Positions 8,621 through 20,153 of a stretch of 64,000 nucleotides of DNA are shown here, one piece after another. Position numbers and translations under genes: made by a program. The notes under the pieces were generated by a model. It was not told the origin of the DNA. It saw nothing but the letters and a program-made list of their open reading frames with translations, and ran no database searches. Every line of letters begins with the position of its first letter. Position 1 is the first letter of the stretch. This DNA comes from Haemophilus influenzae (GTDB taxonomy: Bacteria > Pseudomonadota > Gammaproteobacteria > Enterobacterales > Pasteurellaceae), in NCBI RefSeq assembly GCF_001457655.1, contig NZ_LN831035.1, positions 496,001 through 560,000 on the forward strand, in the 5' to 3' direction.

Positions 8621-9310
8621 ATGGCTAAATTGACTAAAAAAATGAAAGCAATCAAAGCTGGCGTAGATTCTACTAAAGCATACGAAATTAACGAAGCAAT
8701 CGCGGTATTAAAACAATTCGCAACGGCTAAATTCGTTGAAAGTGTTGATGTTGCAGTAAACTTAGGTATCGATCCTCGTAAATCTGACCAAAACGTTCGT
8801 GGTGCAACAGTATTACCACACGGTACTGGTCGTGAAGTACGTGTAGCTGTGTTCACTCAAGGTGCTAACGCAGATGCAGCTAAAGAAGCTGGTGCTGATT
8901 TAGTGGGTATGGAAGATTTAGCAGAGCAAATCAAAAAAGGCGAAATGAACTTTGATGTTGTTATCGCTTCTCCTGATGCAATGCGTGTTGTTGGTCAATT
9001 AGGTCAAGTATTAGGCCCACGTGGTTTAATGCCAAACCCTAAAGTTGGTACTGTAACACCAAACGTTGCTGAAGCAGTTAAAAATGCTAAATCTGGTCAG
9101 ATCCGTTATCGTAATGATAAAAACGGTATTATCCACACCACTATCGGTAAAGCAAACTTCTCTGAAGTTCAATTAAAAGAAAATCTTCAAGCATTATTGG
9201 CTGCTTTAAATAAAGCAAAACCAACTACTGCTAAAGGTATTTTCATCAAGAAAGTAAGCATCTCTACCACTATGGGTGCAGGTGTTGCTGTTGATCAAAC
9301 TTCTTTATAA
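8621..9310 (+). CDS. rplA: 50S ribosomal protein L1
   Basis: L1 forms the mobile L1 stalk near the ribosomal E site and, in E. coli, represses translation of the L11-L1 message. The 229-aa product contains [14 protein letters not shown] near residue 67 and [16 protein letters not shown] near 130, both L1 signatures. It is co-transcribed with rplK (4-base gap, GGAGG ribosome site inside the end of rplK). It is followed by a perfect uptake-signal terminator, and not by rplJ as in E. coli. Confidence 0.98.
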   Translation: MAKLTKKMKAIKAGVDSTKAYEINEAIAVLKQFATAKFVESVDVAVNLGIDPRKSDQNVRGATVLPHGTGREVRVAVFTQGANADAAKEAGADLVGMEDLAEQIKKGEMNFDVVIASPDAMRVVGQLGQVLGPRGLMPNPKVGTVTPNVAEAVKNAKSGQIRYRNDKNGIIHTTIGKANFSEVQLKENLQALLAALNKAKPTTAKGIFIKKVSISTTMGAGVAVDQTSL

Positions 9311-9331
9311 TTTAAAGAATTGATAGATTTT

Positions 9332-9362
9332 AAACCGCACTTTTTGAAAGTGCGGTTTTTTT
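9332..9362 (+). terminator. Intrinsic terminator after rplA (uptake-signal pair)
   Basis: The arms 9332-9343 and 9347-9358 form a 12-bp stem around the 3-base loop ttg, then a run of seven or eight T. Each arm contains a perfect uptake signal (9334-9342 and 9348-9356). This should separate rplKA from rpoBC. Confidence 0.92.
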
Positions 9363-9693
9363 GTTTCATAAAATTTCTATATAAGTTTTAAACTTGACGA
9401 GAAAGCTGCATTCATTTAAAATTTACCGCCTTGAAATTAGCAAAGATTTAGATTGATTTTTAATCAATTTTGACCTTTTATTGCTTAATTTAACCGTGTT
9501 TTTGATAGAAAGCACATCCACACAATGACAAATTCACCGTTATTTGTCGTTGTTTTGCTCAAGTTGTCGTTCTATGTAATTTGAGTTGTCACCCCACTAT
9601 AGAAGTAAGGTTCAGAGTGCGGTCATTTTAACGGTCATTCACGTCACAGTTAGTTTGTGGCTAGGTCACTGAACAGTTAGCAGAGGAAAACCA
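9363..9693 (+). promoter_or_regulatory. rpoB upstream region with a possible promoter
   Basis: No gene is visible in these 330 bases. A possible sigma-70 promoter is TTGTTT (9550-9555), 17 bases, TATGTA (9573-9578). A one-mismatch uptake signal is at 9615-9623. The final 60 bases are more GC-rich and include GTCACAG and TCACTGAACAG, which may fold. The AGAGGAAAA ribosome site precedes rpoB. The terminator upstream means rpoBC needs its own promoter somewhere here. Confidence 0.45.
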
Positions 9694-12600
9694 ATGGGTT
9701 ACTCCTATTCTGAAAAAAAACGAATTCGTAAAGATTTCGGTAAACGTCCGCAAGTTTTAAATGTTCCTTATTTATTAACCATTCAGTTGGATTCTTTTGA
9801 TAAATTTATTCAAAAAGATCCTGAAGGTCAGCAAGGTTTAGAAGCGGCATTCCGTTCTGTATTTCCTATTGTAAGCAATAATGGCTATACAGAATTACAA
9901 TATGTAGATTATCGTTTAGAAGAGCCAGAGTTTGATGTACGTGAGTGCCAAATTCGTGGCTCAACTTATGCAGCAGGCTTACGTGTAAAATTACGTTTAG
10001 TGAGCTACGATAAAGAATCTTCTTCACGCGCAGTTAAAGATATTAAAGAAAATGAAGTTTATATGGGGGAAATCCCATTAATGACTGATAACGGTACTTT
10101 TGTAATTAATGGTACCGAGCGTGTTATCGTTTCACAATTACACCGTAGTCCAGGTGTATTCTTTGATTCTGACAAAGGTAAAACCCATTCTTCAGGTAAA
10201 GTGCTTTATAACGCACGCATTATTCCTTACCGTGGTTCTTGGTTAGATTTTGAATTCGATCCAAAAGATAACTTATTTGCGCGCATTGACCGTCGCCGTA
10301 AATTACCGGCAACAATTATTCTTCGTGCATTAGGCTATACCACTGAAGAAATCTTAAACTTATTCTTTGATAAAATTACCTTTGAAATCGCTGGCGATAA
10401 ATTGTTAATGACTTTAGTGCCAGAACGTTTACGTGGTGAAACGGCTTCTTTTGATATTGAAGCAAATGGCAAAGTGTATGTTGAACGTGGTCGTCGCATC
10501 ACTGCTCGTCACATTAAAGCATTAGAAAAAGATAATATCTCACAAGTGGTTGTGCCTTCTGAATATATTTTAGGTAAAGTTGCGTCGAAAGATTATGTTG
10601 ATTTAGAGTCTGGCGAAATTATTTGTCCTGCAAATGGCGAAATTTCGTTAGAAACCCTCGCAAAATTAGCACAAGCTGGTTACACCACGATCGAAACTTT
10701 ATTTACTAATGATTTAGATTACGGTCCATATATTTCTGAAACGCTACGTGTCGATCCAACTTATGACAAAACCAGTGCGCTTTACGAAATTTATCGTATG
10801 ATGCGTCCGGGCGAGCCACCAACACCAGAATCTTCAGAAGCGTTATTCAATAATTTATTCTTCTCTGCAGAACGTTATGATTTATCTACAGTAGGTCGTA
10901 TGAAGTTCAACCGTTCTTTAGCTTTTCCAGAAGGGGAAGGTGCTGGTATTTTAAGCAATGAAGATATTATTGCGGTAATGCGTAAATTGATCGACATCCG
11001 TAATGGTCGTGGCGAAGTAGACGATATTGACCATTTGGGTAACCGTCGTATCCGTAGCGTGGGCGAAATGGCTGAAAACCAATTCCGTATCGGTTTAGTG
11101 CGTGTTGAAAGAGCGGTCAAAGAACGTCTATCTTTAGGCGATTTAGATGCGATCACGCCACAAGACTTAATTAACCCGAAACCGATTTCTGCGGCAGTAA
11201 AAGAATTCTTTGGTTCTTCACAGCTTTCGCAATTTATGGATCAAAACAACCCATTGTCAGAAGTGACACACAAACGTCGTATTTCTGCATTAGGTCCGGG
11301 CGGTTTAACGCGTGAGCGTGCAGGCTTTGAAGTGCGTGACGTACATAATACTCACTATGGTCGTTTATGTCCGATTGAAACCCCTGAAGGTCCAAACATC
11401 GGTTTGATCAACTCACTTTCTGCTTTTGCACGTACTAATGATTATGGTTTCTTAGAAACACCATATCGTAAAGTGGTTGATGGTCAAGTTACTGAAGAAA
11501 TTGAATACTTATCTGTAATTGATGAAGCAAACTACATCATTGCACAGGCAAACTCAAACTTAGACGAAAATAACCGTTTTACTGATGCTTTCGTTACTGC
11601 TCGTGGTGAACGTGGTGAATCTGGTTTATATAAACCTGAAGATATTCACTATATGGATGTTTCGACACAACAAGTGGTATCTGTTGCGGCTGCATTAATT
11701 CCATTCCTTGAGCATGACGATGCGAACCGTGCGTTGATGGGTGCGAACATGCAACGTCAAGCAGTTCCAACATTACGTGCGGATAAACCATTAGTTGGTA
11801 CAGGTATGGAAAAACCAATCGCACTTGACTCAGGTGTTGCGGTTGTTGCAAAACGTGGTGGTACCGTTCAGTACGTTGATGCGTCTCGTATTGTGATTAA
11901 AGTAAATGAAGATGAAACCATTGCAGGTGAAGCTGGTATTGATATTTATAATTTAATTAAATACACCCGCTCTAACCAAAATACTTGTATTAACCAAATT
12001 CCTTGTGTGAATTTAGGCGATCCAATTAATCGTGGCGAAGTATTAGCAGATGGTCCTTCAACTGATTTAGGGGAACTTGCATTAGGTCAAAATATTCGCG
12101 TGGCGTTCATGCCTTGGAACGGCTATAACTTCGAAGACTCAATGTTAGTTTCTGAACGTGTTGTTCAACAAGACCGTTTCACTACGATCCATATTCAAGA
12201 ATTATCTTGTGTTGCGCGTGATACTAAGTTAGGTGCAGAAGAAATTACTGCGGATATTCCAAACGTAGGTGAATCAGCGTTAAGCAAACTTGATGAATCT
12301 GGTATCGTTTATGTCGGTGCTGAGGTTAAAGGTGGCGACATCTTAGTAGGTAAAGTAACCCCTAAAGGCGAAACTCAATTAACCCCAGAAGAAAAATTGT
12401 TACGTGCAATCTTTGGGGAAAAAGCTTCCGATGTGAAAGATTCTTCATTACGCGTGCCAAATGGTACATCAGGTACGGTTATTGATGTTCAAGTCTTCAC
12501 TCGTGATGGCGTAGAAAAAGATAAACGTGCATTAGAAATCGAAGAAATGCAACTTCGTGAAGCGAAAAAAGATTTAACTGAAGAGTTAGAGATTTTAGAA

Positions 12601-13725
12601 GCTGGTTTATTTGCTCGTGTGCGTAATCTTCTTATTTCTAGTGGTGCGGATGCAGCACAATTAGATAAAGTAGATCGCACTAAATGGTTAGAACAAACCA
12701 TTGCAGATGAAGAAAAACAAAACCAATTAGAACAGCTTGCTGAGCAATACGAAGAACTTCGTAAAGAGTTTGAACATAAACTTGAAGTGAAACGTAAGAA
12801 AATCATTAAAGGCGATGATCTTGCACCGGGCGTATTAAAAGTTGTGAAAGTTTACCTTGCAGTGAAACGTCAAATCCAGCCGGGGGATAAAATGGCGGGT
12901 CGTCACGGTAACAAAGGTGTTATCTCGAAAATTAACCCAGTTGAAGATATGCCATACGATGAAAATGGTCAGCCAGTTGAAATCGTATTAAACCCACTGG
13001 GCGTACCGTCTCGTATGAACATCGGTCAGATCCTTGAAACTCACTTAGGTTTAGCTGCAAAAGGTATTGGTGATCAAATCAATGCAATGCTTAAACAAAA
13101 ACAAGAAGTGGAAAAATTACGTAGCTATATCCAAAAAGCATACGATTTATTAGGTAATGGTTCACAAAAAGTGGATTTAAGCACTTTTACTGATGAAGAA
13201 GTATTGCGTTTAGCGGGAAATTTACGTAAGGGCTTACCAGTTGCAACGCCAGTGTTCGATGGTGCAGACGAAGCGGAAATCAAAGAGCTATTAAAACTTG
13301 GTGGATTACCAACTTCAGGTCAAATAACCCTTTACGATGGTCGTACTGGCGAGAAATTTGAACGTCCAGTAACCGTGGGTTATATGTACATGCTAAAATT
13401 GAACCACTTAGTTGATGATAAAATGCACGCTCGTTCAACAGGTTCTTATAGCCTTGTTACACAACAGCCACTGGGTGGTAAAGCACAATTTGGTGGTCAG
13501 CGTTTCGGTGAGATGGAGGTATGGGCACTTGAAGCATATGGTGCAGCCTACACCTTACAAGAAATGCTAACTGTGAAATCCGATGATGTGAATGGTCGTA
13601 CGAAGATGTATAAAAATATCGTAAGTGGCAACCAACATATGGAGCCAGGCACACCGGAATCTTTCAACGTAATTATGAAAGAAATCCGCTCACTTGGTTT
13701 AAATATCGAGTTAGACGAAGAGTAA
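9694..13725 (+). CDS. rpoB: DNA-directed RNA polymerase subunit beta
   Basis: This 1343-aa product is essentially the E. coli length (1342) and is the beta subunit of the core polymerase. The rifampicin region [20 protein letters not shown] has Asp516, His526 and Ser531 (E. coli numbering, which matches directly), so it carries the sensitive residues. Other landmarks are [17 protein letters not shown] near residue 555, [13 protein letters not shown] near 700, the [13 protein letters not shown] catalytic-face motif near 1065 and the C-terminal [19 protein letters not shown] anchor near 1265. No uptake signal occurs in the 4-kb gene. Confidence 0.99.
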   Translation: MGYSYSEKKRIRKDFGKRPQVLNVPYLLTIQLDSFDKFIQKDPEGQQGLEAAFRSVFPIVSNNGYTELQYVDYRLEEPEFDVRECQIRGSTYAAGLRVKLRLVSYDKESSSRAVKDIKENEVYMGEIPLMTDNGTFVINGTERVIVSQLHRSPGVFFDSDKGKTHSSGKVLYNARIIPYRGSWLDFEFDPKDNLFARIDRRRKLPATIILRALGYTTEEILNLFFDKITFEIAGDKLLMTLVPERLRGETASFDIEANGKVYVERGRRITARHIKALEKDNISQVVVPSEYILGKVASKDYVDLESGEIICPANGEISLETLAKLAQAGYTTIETLFTNDLDYGPYISETLRVDPTYDKTSALYEIYRMMRPGEPPTPESSEALFNNLFFSAERYDLSTVGRMKFNRSLAFPEGEGAGILSNEDIIAVMRKLIDIRNGRGEVDDIDHLGNRRIRSVGEMAENQFRIGLVRVERAVKERLSLGDLDAITPQDLINPKPISAAVKEFFGSSQLSQFMDQNNPLSEVTHKRRISALGPGGLTRERAGFEVRDVHNTHYGRLCPIETPEGPNIGLINSLSAFARTNDYGFLETPYRKVVDGQVTEEIEYLSVIDEANYIIAQANSNLDENNRFTDAFVTARGERGESGLYKPEDIHYMDVSTQQVVSVAAALIPFLEHDDANRALMGANMQRQAVPTLRADKPLVGTGMEKPIALDSGVAVVAKRGGTVQYVDASRIVIKVNEDETIAGEAGIDIYNLIKYTRSNQNTCINQIPCVNLGDPINRGEVLADGPSTDLGELALGQNIRVAFMPWNGYNFEDSMLVSERVVQQDRFTTIHIQELSCVARDTKLGAEEITADIPNVGESALSKLDESGIVYVGAEVKGGDILVGKVTPKGETQLTPEEKLLRAIFGEKASDVKDSSLRVPNGTSGTVIDVQVFTRDGVEKDKRALEIEEMQLREAKKDLTEELEILEAGLFARVRNLLISSGADAAQLDKVDRTKWLEQTIADEEKQNQLEQLAEQYEELRKEFEHKLEVKRKKIIKGDDLAPGVLKVVKVYLAVKRQIQPGDKMAGRHGNKGVISKINPVEDMPYDENGQPVEIVLNPLGVPSRMNIGQILETHLGLAAKGIGDQINAMLKQKQEVEKLRSYIQKAYDLLGNGSQKVDLSTFTDEEVLRLAGNLRKGLPVATPVFDGADEAEIKELLKLGGLPTSGQITLYDGRTGEKFERPVTVGYMYMLKLNHLVDDKMHARSTGSYSLVTQQPLGGKAQFGGQRFGEMEVWALEAYGAAYTLQEMLTVKSDDVNGRTKMYKNIVSGNQHMEPGTPESFNVIMKEIRSLGLNIELDEE

Positions 13726-13736
13726 TTTCATTCTTG

Positions 13737-13829
13737 CCTTCCCCTGCTTGTGGGGGAAGGTGCCCGAAGGGCGGAAGGGGGAAATTCCCCCCTCAGCCTG
13801 CGGCAGCTCCCCCCGTAAACAGGGGGAGC
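13737..13829. repeat. GC-rich compound palindromic element between rpoB and rpoC
   Basis: This stretch of about 93 bases is far richer in G+C than its surroundings. It is built from successive inverted repeats: CCTTCCCC/GGGGAAGG (13737-13744/13753-13760), GCCC/GGGC (13762-13765/13769-13772), GGGGGAA/TTCCCCC (13777-13783/13785-13791) and GCTCCCCC/GGGGGAGC (13806-13813/13822-13829). The layout resembles the small, non-coding palindromic repeats scattered in many genomes. A minus-strand reading frame crosses it, but I do not think it is a gene. It would be transcribed within rpoBC mRNA. Confidence 0.75.
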
Positions 13830-13862
13830 GAAGAGAAAAAATGACGAAACAATAAATCGCCG

Positions 13863-13901
13863 AAGTGCGGTCAAAATTCTCCGAAATTTTTAACCGCACT
13901 T
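13863..13901 (+). other. Uptake-signal hairpin just before rpoC, without a T-run
   Basis: Perfect opposing uptake signals at 13863-13871 and 13893-13901 give a 9-bp stem. It is extended inside by AAAATT pairing with AATTTT. What follows (TAAACC) is not a T-run, so polymerase should read through into rpoC. Confidence 0.7.
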
Positions 13902-13931
13902 TAAACCTTTAACTCCGACAGGAGAACATTT

Positions 13932-16900
13932 GTGAAAGACTTAGTTAAGTTTTTAAAAGCACAATCAAAAACCAGTGAAGATTTTGATGTGATTAAAATT
14001 GGGTTAGCTTCCCCAGATATGATCCGTTCTTGGTCATTTGGTGAAGTGAAGAAACCTGAAACCATTAACTACCGTACGTTCAAACCTGAACGTGATGGTC
14101 TTTTCTGTGCGCGTATCTTCGGGCCTGTAAAAGATTACGAATGTTTATGTGGTAAATATAAACGTTTAAAACACCGTGGTGTGATTTGTGAAAAATGTGG
14201 TGTTGAAGTCACTCAAACTAAAGTTCGTCGTGAACGTATGGGTCATATTGAACTTGCATCGCCAGTTGCACATATTTGGTTCTTAAAATCATTGCCGTCT
14301 CGTATCGGTTTACTTTTAGATATGCCATTGCGCGACATCGAACGTGTACTTTATTTTGAAATGTACATCGTGACCGAACCAGGTATGACGGACTTAGAGC
14401 GCGGTCAATTATTAACAGAAGAACAATACCTTGACGCTGAAGATCGCTGGCAAGATGAATTTGAAGCGAAAATGGGTGCCGAAGCGATTCAAGATCTCTT
14501 AAAAGGTATGGATCTTGAAGCTGAATGTGAAAAATTACGTGAAGAATTACAAGAAACTAACTCTGAAACTAAACGTAAAAAAATCACTAAACGCTTAAAA
14601 TTATTAGAAGCATTTGTTCAATCTGGTAATAAACCAGAATGGATGGTGATGACGGTATTGCCAGTTCTTCCACCAGATTTACGCCCATTAGTACCACTTG
14701 ATGGCGGTCGTTTTGCGACTTCAGATCTGAACGATTTATATCGTCGTGTAATCAACCGTAACAATCGTTTAAAACGTTTATTAGATTTAATTGCGCCAGA
14801 TATTATTGTGCGCAACGAAAAACGTATGTTACAAGAATCTGTTGATGCCTTATTAGATAATGGTCGTCGCGGTCGTGCAATTACGGGTTCTAACCGTCGT
14901 CCATTAAAATCATTAGCGGATATGATCAAAGGTAAACAAGGTCGTTTCCGTCAAAATTTATTAGGTAAACGTGTTGATTACTCTGGTCGTTCTGTAATCA
15001 CTGTTGGCCCATACTTGCACTTACACCAATGTGGTTTACCGAAGAAAATGGCATTGGAATTATTCCGTCCGTTTATCTATGCGAAATTAGAAAGCCGTGG
15101 TTATGCTACGACAATCAAAGCGGCTAAGAAAATGGTTGAGCGTGAAGAGGCGATCGTTTGGGATATTCTTGCAGAAGTTATTCGTGAACACCCAATTCTA
15201 TTGAACCGTGCGCCAACACTTCACCGTTTGGGTATCCAAGCGTTTGAACCGATCTTAATCGAAGGTAAAGCGATTCAATTACACCCACTCGTTTGTGCGG
15301 CGTTTAACGCAGACTTCGATGGTGACCAAATGGCGGTACATGTTCCATTAACCCTTGAAGCGCAATTAGAAGCTCGTGCGTTGATGATGTCCACCAATAA
15401 CGTGCTTTCTCCAGCAAACGGTGATCCTATTATCGTTCCATCACAAGACGTGGTATTAGGTCTTTACTATATGACCCGCGAAAAAGTGAACGGTAAAGGC
15501 GAAGGTATGTTATTGCAAGATCCTCGCGAAGCTGAAAAAGCATATCGTACAGGCGAAGCAGAATTACATTCTCGTGTGAAAGTACGTATTACTGAATATG
15601 TGAAAAATGAAGCGGGCGAATTTGATGCGAAAACCACGCTGACTGATACAACTATCGGTCGTGCAATCTTATGGATGATCGCGCCGAAAGGCATGCCTTA
15701 TTCATTGTTCAACCAAACATTAGGTAAAAAAGCCATTTCTAAACTGATTAACGAAGCATATCGTCGTTTAGGTTTAAAAGAAGCGGTAATGTTTGCTGAC
15801 CAAATTATGTATACCGGTTTTGCGTATGCGGCACGTTCTGGTTCATCAGTTGGTATTGATGATATGGAAATTCCAGCGAAGAAATACGAAATTATTTCTG
15901 CAGCGGAAGAAGAAGTAGCTGAGATCCAAGAACAATTCCAATCAGGTCTTGTGACGGCAGGCGAACGCTATAATAAAGTAATCGATATTTGGGCTGCCGC
16001 GAATGAGCGCGTAGCGAAAGCGATGATGGAAAACTTATCTCAAGAAGAAGTCATCAATCGTGAAGGTAATCCTGAAAAACAAGCGTCCTTTAACAGTATC
16101 TTTATGATGGCTGATTCTGGTGCGCGTGGTTCTGCAGCGCAGATTCGTCAGTTAGCAGGTATGCGTGGTTTGATGGCTCGTCCAGATGGCTCGATCATTG
16201 AAACCCCAATTACAGCAAACTTCCGTGAAGGTTTGAACGTATTACAGTACTTTATTTCAACCCACGGTGCTCGTAAAGGTTTGGCGGATACCGCATTAAA
16301 AACAGCGAACTCAGGTTACTTAACTCGTCGTTTAGTTGATGTGGCACAAGACTTAGTGATTGTAGAAGATGACTGTGGTACGCACGAAGGCTTAGTCATG
16401 ACCCCATTAATTGAAGGTGGAGATGAAAAAGTGCCACTTCGTGAATTAGTATTAGGTCGTGTTGCTGCAGAAGATATTTTAAAACCGGGTGCAGAAGAAG
16501 TATTAATTCCGCGTAACACCTTATTAGATGAAAAACTCTGTGATGTGTTGGATGCAAACTCTGTAGATAGCGTAAAAGTACGTTCTGTTGTAACTTGTGA
16601 TACTGACTTTGGCGTGTGTGCGAAATGTTATGGTCGTGATCTTGCGCGTGGTCATTTAATCAACCAAGGCGAAGCGGTGGGGGTTATTGCCGCTCAATCT
16701 ATCGGTGAGCCGGGTACACAGCTAACAATGCGTACGTTCCATATTGGTGGTGCGGCATCTGCGGCAGCGAAAGAATCTAGTGTGCAAGTTAAAAACACTG
16801 GTACAGTGCATTTAATGAATGCAAAATTCGTGACTAACGATGAAAGCAAACTAGTATTAACTTCTCGTAACACGGAATTAACTATTACTGATGCATTTGG

Positions 16901-18182
16901 TCGTACTAAAGAACATTATAAAGTGCCTTATGGTGCGGTATTAAGCAAAGGTGACGGTCAAGAAGTCACTGCAGGCGAAACTATCGCAAATTGGGATCCA
17001 CATACAATGCCAGTTGTCTCTGAAGTATCTGGTTTTGTGAAATTTGTAGACATTATTGATGGTTTAACTGTGACGCGTCAAACAGATGAATTAACAGGTT
17101 TATCATCAATCGTGGTTCAAGATGTGGGTGAACGTGCAACTGCGGGTAAAGATTTACGTCCAACTATTAAATTAGTTGATGCAAATGGCAACGATATTTT
17201 CTTACCTGAAACTGATGTTCTTGCACAATACTTCTTACCTGGTAAAGCAATTGTAAGTTTAGACGATGGCGCAGCAGTGAAAGTAGGGGAACCATTAGCA
17301 CGTATTCCACAAGAATCTGTGGGTACTAAAGATATTACTGGTGGTCTACCGCGCGTTGCAGATTTATTTGAAGCACGTAAACCAAAAGAACCAGCTATCT
17401 TGGCTGAAATTTCTGGTATCGTGTCTTTCGGTAAAGAAACCAAAGGTAAACGCCGTTTATTAATTACTCCTGCGGAAGGCGAAACTTACGAAGAAATGAT
17501 TCCAAAATGGCGTCAGCTTAACGTATTTGAAGGCGAAATGGTACAACGTGGCGATGTAATTTCTGATGGTGCTGAAACACCACACGACATTTTACGTTTA
17601 CGTGGCGTGCGTGCAGTAACTGAATACATCGTGAACGAAGTGCAAGATGTTTACCGCTTACAAGGGGTAAAAATCAACGATAAACATATCGAAGTTATCG
17701 TTCGTCAAATGTTACGTAAAGCGGTAATTACTAAAGCTTACGACTCAGAATTCCTTGAGGGAGAACAAGTCGAAGTGGCTCGCGTGAAAATTGTTAATCG
17801 CCAACGTGAAGCAGAAGGTAAACCACCAGTTGAATTTGAACGTGAATTATTGGGTATCACCAAAGCGTCTCTTGCGACTGAATCCTTCATCTCTGCCGCA
17901 TCGTTCCAAGAAACTACTCGTGTTCTTACCGAAGCAGCAGTGGCAGGTAAACGTGATGAATTACGTGGCTTGAAAGAGAACGTAATAGTAGGTCGATTAA
18001 TTCCTGCGGGTACAGGTTTTGCGTATCATCAAAATCGTCACAAACATCGTTTAGTTGATGATGTCGTAGCGAAATTATCTGAAGAAGATGAAGCTGCTAT
18101 CGCTGATGAATTTGTTATGACTGCAGATGATGCAAGTGCGAACTTAGCTGAAATGCTTAACATGGCAGATGATGCGGAATAA
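13932..18182 (+). CDS. rpoC: DNA-directed RNA polymerase subunit beta prime
   Basis: This 1416-aa product is close to the E. coli beta prime (1407 aa). It holds the zinc-binding [19 protein letters not shown] near residue 70, the second zinc site near residues 890-900 (CAKCYGRDL), and the catalytic magnesium loop [12 protein letters not shown] near residue 460. The bridge and trigger region [16 protein letters not shown] is near 925. The start is GTG at 13932 with a GGAGAA ribosome site 5-6 bases upstream. The gene is separated from rpoB by 206 bases holding a GC-rich element and a hairpin, which is unusual for rpoBC. A strong terminator follows. Confidence 0.99.
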   Translation: MKDLVKFLKAQSKTSEDFDVIKIGLASPDMIRSWSFGEVKKPETINYRTFKPERDGLFCARIFGPVKDYECLCGKYKRLKHRGVICEKCGVEVTQTKVRRERMGHIELASPVAHIWFLKSLPSRIGLLLDMPLRDIERVLYFEMYIVTEPGMTDLERGQLLTEEQYLDAEDRWQDEFEAKMGAEAIQDLLKGMDLEAECEKLREELQETNSETKRKKITKRLKLLEAFVQSGNKPEWMVMTVLPVLPPDLRPLVPLDGGRFATSDLNDLYRRVINRNNRLKRLLDLIAPDIIVRNEKRMLQESVDALLDNGRRGRAITGSNRRPLKSLADMIKGKQGRFRQNLLGKRVDYSGRSVITVGPYLHLHQCGLPKKMALELFRPFIYAKLESRGYATTIKAAKKMVEREEAIVWDILAEVIREHPILLNRAPTLHRLGIQAFEPILIEGKAIQLHPLVCAAFNADFDGDQMAVHVPLTLEAQLEARALMMSTNNVLSPANGDPIIVPSQDVVLGLYYMTREKVNGKGEGMLLQDPREAEKAYRTGEAELHSRVKVRITEYVKNEAGEFDAKTTLTDTTIGRAILWMIAPKGMPYSLFNQTLGKKAISKLINEAYRRLGLKEAVMFADQIMYTGFAYAARSGSSVGIDDMEIPAKKYEIISAAEEEVAEIQEQFQSGLVTAGERYNKVIDIWAAANERVAKAMMENLSQEEVINREGNPEKQASFNSIFMMADSGARGSAAQIRQLAGMRGLMARPDGSIIETPITANFREGLNVLQYFISTHGARKGLADTALKTANSGYLTRRLVDVAQDLVIVEDDCGTHEGLVMTPLIEGGDEKVPLRELVLGRVAAEDILKPGAEEVLIPRNTLLDEKLCDVLDANSVDSVKVRSVVTCDTDFGVCAKCYGRDLARGHLINQGEAVGVIAAQSIGEPGTQLTMRTFHIGGAASAAAKESSVQVKNTGTVHLMNAKFVTNDESKLVLTSRNTELTITDAFGRTKEHYKVPYGAVLSKGDGQEVTAGETIANWDPHTMPVVSEVSGFVKFVDIIDGLTVTRQTDELTGLSSIVVQDVGERATAGKDLRPTIKLVDANGNDIFLPETDVLAQYFLPGKAIVSLDDGAAVKVGEPLARIPQESVGTKDITGGLPRVADLFEARKPKEPAILAEISGIVSFGKETKGKRRLLITPAEGETYEEMIPKWRQLNVFEGEMVQRGDVISDGAETPHDILRLRGVRAVTEYIVNEVQDVYRLQGVKINDKHIEVIVRQMLRKAVITKAYDSEFLEGEQVEVARVKIVNRQREAEGKPPVEFERELLGITKASLATESFISAASFQETTRVLTEAAVAGKRDELRGLKENVIVGRLIPAGTGFAYHQNRHKHRLVDDVVAKLSEEDEAAIADEFVMTADDASANLAEMLNMADDAE

Positions 18183-18200
18183 TTAATTCCCTGTATGAGA

Positions 18201-18227
18201 AAACCCGAATGAAAGTTCGGGTTTTTT
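18201..18227 (+). terminator. Intrinsic terminator of rpoC
   Basis: Stem AAACCCGAA/TTCGGGTTT (18201-18209/18216-18224) with a 6-base loop runs into six T residues. It ends the rpoBC transcript. Confidence 0.93.
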
Positions 18228-18375
18228 ATTTTTATGAAAATGGGTAGAGGTTTTATGCCAGAACAACAAGTATGTTTCTTCATAGAAATTCACAAAAATT
18301 TGAGACTTTTAGAAAAGTCTGTTGTTGATAGTTATGTTACACTTTGCTCATATTTTTCAAAATAAGGATCATACT

Positions 18376-19320
18376 ATGAATATAACAAAGCCTTTTCCTC
18401 TTCCAACAGGATATTTCGGTATTCCTCTTGGTTTAGCAGCCTTATCTTTAGCTTGGTTTCATTTAGAAAACTTATTTCCTGCTGCGCGAATGGTAAGTGA
18501 TGTTCTTGGCATTGTAGCAAGTGTGGTCTGGATTTTATTTATTTTAATGTATGCGTATAAACTTCGTTATTACTTTGAGGAAGTTCGTGCAGAGTATCAT
18601 AGCCCAGTTCGTTTTTCCTTTATTGCATTGATTCCTATTACAACTATGTTGGTAGGCGATATTCTTTATCGTTGGAATCCTTTAATTGCTGAAGTTTTAA
18701 TTTGGATTGGAACGATTGGTCAATTACTTTTCTCAACATTACGTGTCAGTGAATTATGGCAAGGTGGTGTATTTGAGCAAAAATCTACTCATCCTCCGTT
18801 TTATTTGCCTGCGGTAGCTGCTAATTTTACCAGCGCAAGTTCATTAGCATTACTTGGCTACCATGATTTAGCCTACTTATTCTTTGGCGCAGGAATGATT
18901 GCTTGGATTATTTTTGAACCTGTATTATTACAACATTTACGTATTTCATCTCTTGAGCCACAATTTAGAGCCACAATAGGGATTGTTTTAGCACCTGCGT
19001 TTGTGTGTGTATCTGCTTATTTATCGATCAATCACTGCGAGGTGGATACGTTAGCTAAAATCCTTTGGGGATATGGATTTTTGCAATTATTTTTCTTATT
19101 GCGATTATTCCCTTGGATTGTGGAAAAAGGACTTAACATTGGCTTATGGACATTCTCATTCGGATTAGCGTCTATGGCAAACAGTGCTACCGCTTTCTAT
19201 CATGGCAATGTTTTACAAGGCGTGTCTATTTTTGCCTTTGTTTTCTCAAATGTAATGATTGGCTTATTGGTTTTAATGACAATATATAAATTAACTAAAG
19301 GGCAGTTTTTCCTAAAATAA
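18376..19320 (+). CDS. tehA: TehA, SLAC1-family anion channel (tellurite resistance-associated)
   Basis: TehA of H. influenzae is the structural model for plant SLAC1 anion channels. It is a trimeric inner-membrane protein of ten helices whose pore is closed by a phenylalanine. With the ATG at 18376 the product is 314 aa and the known gate Phe262 falls exactly at Phe262, within FSFGLASM, which supports this start over the longer frame from 18322. An AAGGATC ribosome site precedes it. From memory, Rd KW20 carries the HindII restriction-modification genes between rpoC and tehA. Here the two genes are only 193 bases apart. Confidence 0.96.
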   Translation: MNITKPFPLPTGYFGIPLGLAALSLAWFHLENLFPAARMVSDVLGIVASVVWILFILMYAYKLRYYFEEVRAEYHSPVRFSFIALIPITTMLVGDILYRWNPLIAEVLIWIGTIGQLLFSTLRVSELWQGGVFEQKSTHPPFYLPAVAANFTSASSLALLGYHDLAYLFFGAGMIAWIIFEPVLLQHLRISSLEPQFRATIGIVLAPAFVCVSAYLSINHCEVDTLAKILWGYGFLQLFFLLRLFPWIVEKGLNIGLWTFSFGLASMANSATAFYHGNVLQGVSIFAFVFSNVMIGLLVLMTIYKLTKGQFFLK

Positions 19321-19335
19321 GGCATTTAAATTAAC

Positions 19336-19358
19336 TAAGGCAGGGATTCCCTGCCTTA
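19336..19358. terminator. Bidirectional terminator between tehA and trmO
   Basis: This is a perfect palindrome of 11+1+11 bases, TAAGGCAGGGA around one T. It lies between convergent genes, with short T-rich sequence on both sides (TTATTTAC rightwards, TTAGTTAATTT leftwards). Confidence 0.8.
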
Positions 19359-19372
19359 TTTACATATTACAT

Positions 19373-20092
19373 CTATTTGTCTTTTTCTATTTCAATCACT
19401 TCTACACAATTTACCGTACCCGCTTTAATTCGCCATTTCACATTAAATTCGTACAAACTTGTTCCATAAATACGATCACTCGGTTTACCTTGTTGATAGG
19501 CTGGGCGAGGATCTTGCTCTAGCACTTGGCGAATAAAACGACTTAAGTGCGGTCGTTTTTCTTCTCGTTTTTTTACCGCACTTTTGGCTTGCTCGGTAAA
19601 TTCAACAGTCAGTTTTACTGGTGGTTTTTCTTGAGCAAAGCTCGATTGTGCATTTGGCTCACTATCCGCATAGGCAATATAGGGTTTGATATCGAAAATG
19701 GGCGTGCCATCCACTAAATCCACCGCACCTAAATGGAGAAAAATGTTACCGTTGATGCATTCTACTTGACGTAATTCGACTTTGGATAAACCAAGAGGAT
19801 TTGGGCGGTGCGTTGCGCGTGAAGCAAACACTCCAATTCGTTGATTACCGCCTAACCGAGGAGGGCGTACGGTGGGTTGCCATTTCCCTTGTTGGATTTG
19901 GTCGAATTGAAAAATTAACCAAAGATGACTGAATTGTTCTAATCCTCTCACGGCTTCAGGCGAATTATAAGGCGGTAAGAGTTCTACAATGCCTACTCCG
20001 TCTTCAACTAACTTAGGTTGGCGTGGTACGGAGAATTTTTCTTTATAAGGCGTGTGGATAATGGCGATAGGCGATAAGGTTAAATCATTCAT
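19373..20092 (-). CDS. trmO: tRNA m6t6A37 N6-methyltransferase TrmO (TsaA/YaeB family)
   Basis: TrmO methylates the N6 of t6A37 in threonine tRNA using S-adenosylmethionine. The 239-aa product is the E. coli length (235) and begins with the family's [20 protein letters not shown], then [12 protein letters not shown]. It has the typical [16 protein letters not shown] motif near residue 88 and [16 protein letters not shown] near 130. The C-terminal domain ends with GRP-type DPRPAYQQ and Y-x-F-x-V-x-W. Two opposing uptake signals (19545, 19575) lie within the coding sequence. It is divergent from menA. Confidence 0.93.
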   Translation of the reverse strand: MNDLTLSPIAIIHTPYKEKFSVPRQPKLVEDGVGIVELLPPYNSPEAVRGLEQFSHLWLIFQFDQIQQGKWQPTVRPPRLGGNQRIGVFASRATHRPNPLGLSKVELRQVECINGNIFLHLGAVDLVDGTPIFDIKPYIAYADSEPNAQSSFAQEKPPVKLTVEFTEQAKSAVKKREEKRPHLSRFIRQVLEQDPRPAYQQGKPSDRIYGTSLYEFNVKWRIKAGTVNCVEVIEIEKDK

Positions 20093-20153
20093 AAATTGGG
20101 TGTCTTAGTGTAGAATACGCGGCTTATTGTAATCAAAAGTGCGGTCAAAAAAA

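Noticed and set aside
12489..12806. Long Ser-rich minus-strand frame opposite rpoB
   Set aside because: It is a shadow of the coiled-coil region of rpoB, where Lys, Glu and Leu codons read as Phe, Ser and Lys on the other strand.
13711..13899. 62-codon minus-strand frame across the GC-rich element between rpoB and rpoC
   Set aside because: The peptide follows from the palindromic repeat itself. It has no ribosome site, and similar frames arise wherever such GC-rich repeats occur.
20139..20153. GTG start of menA inside an uptake signal
   Set aside because: The five extra residues come from the uptake signal. The following ATG is the more natural start.
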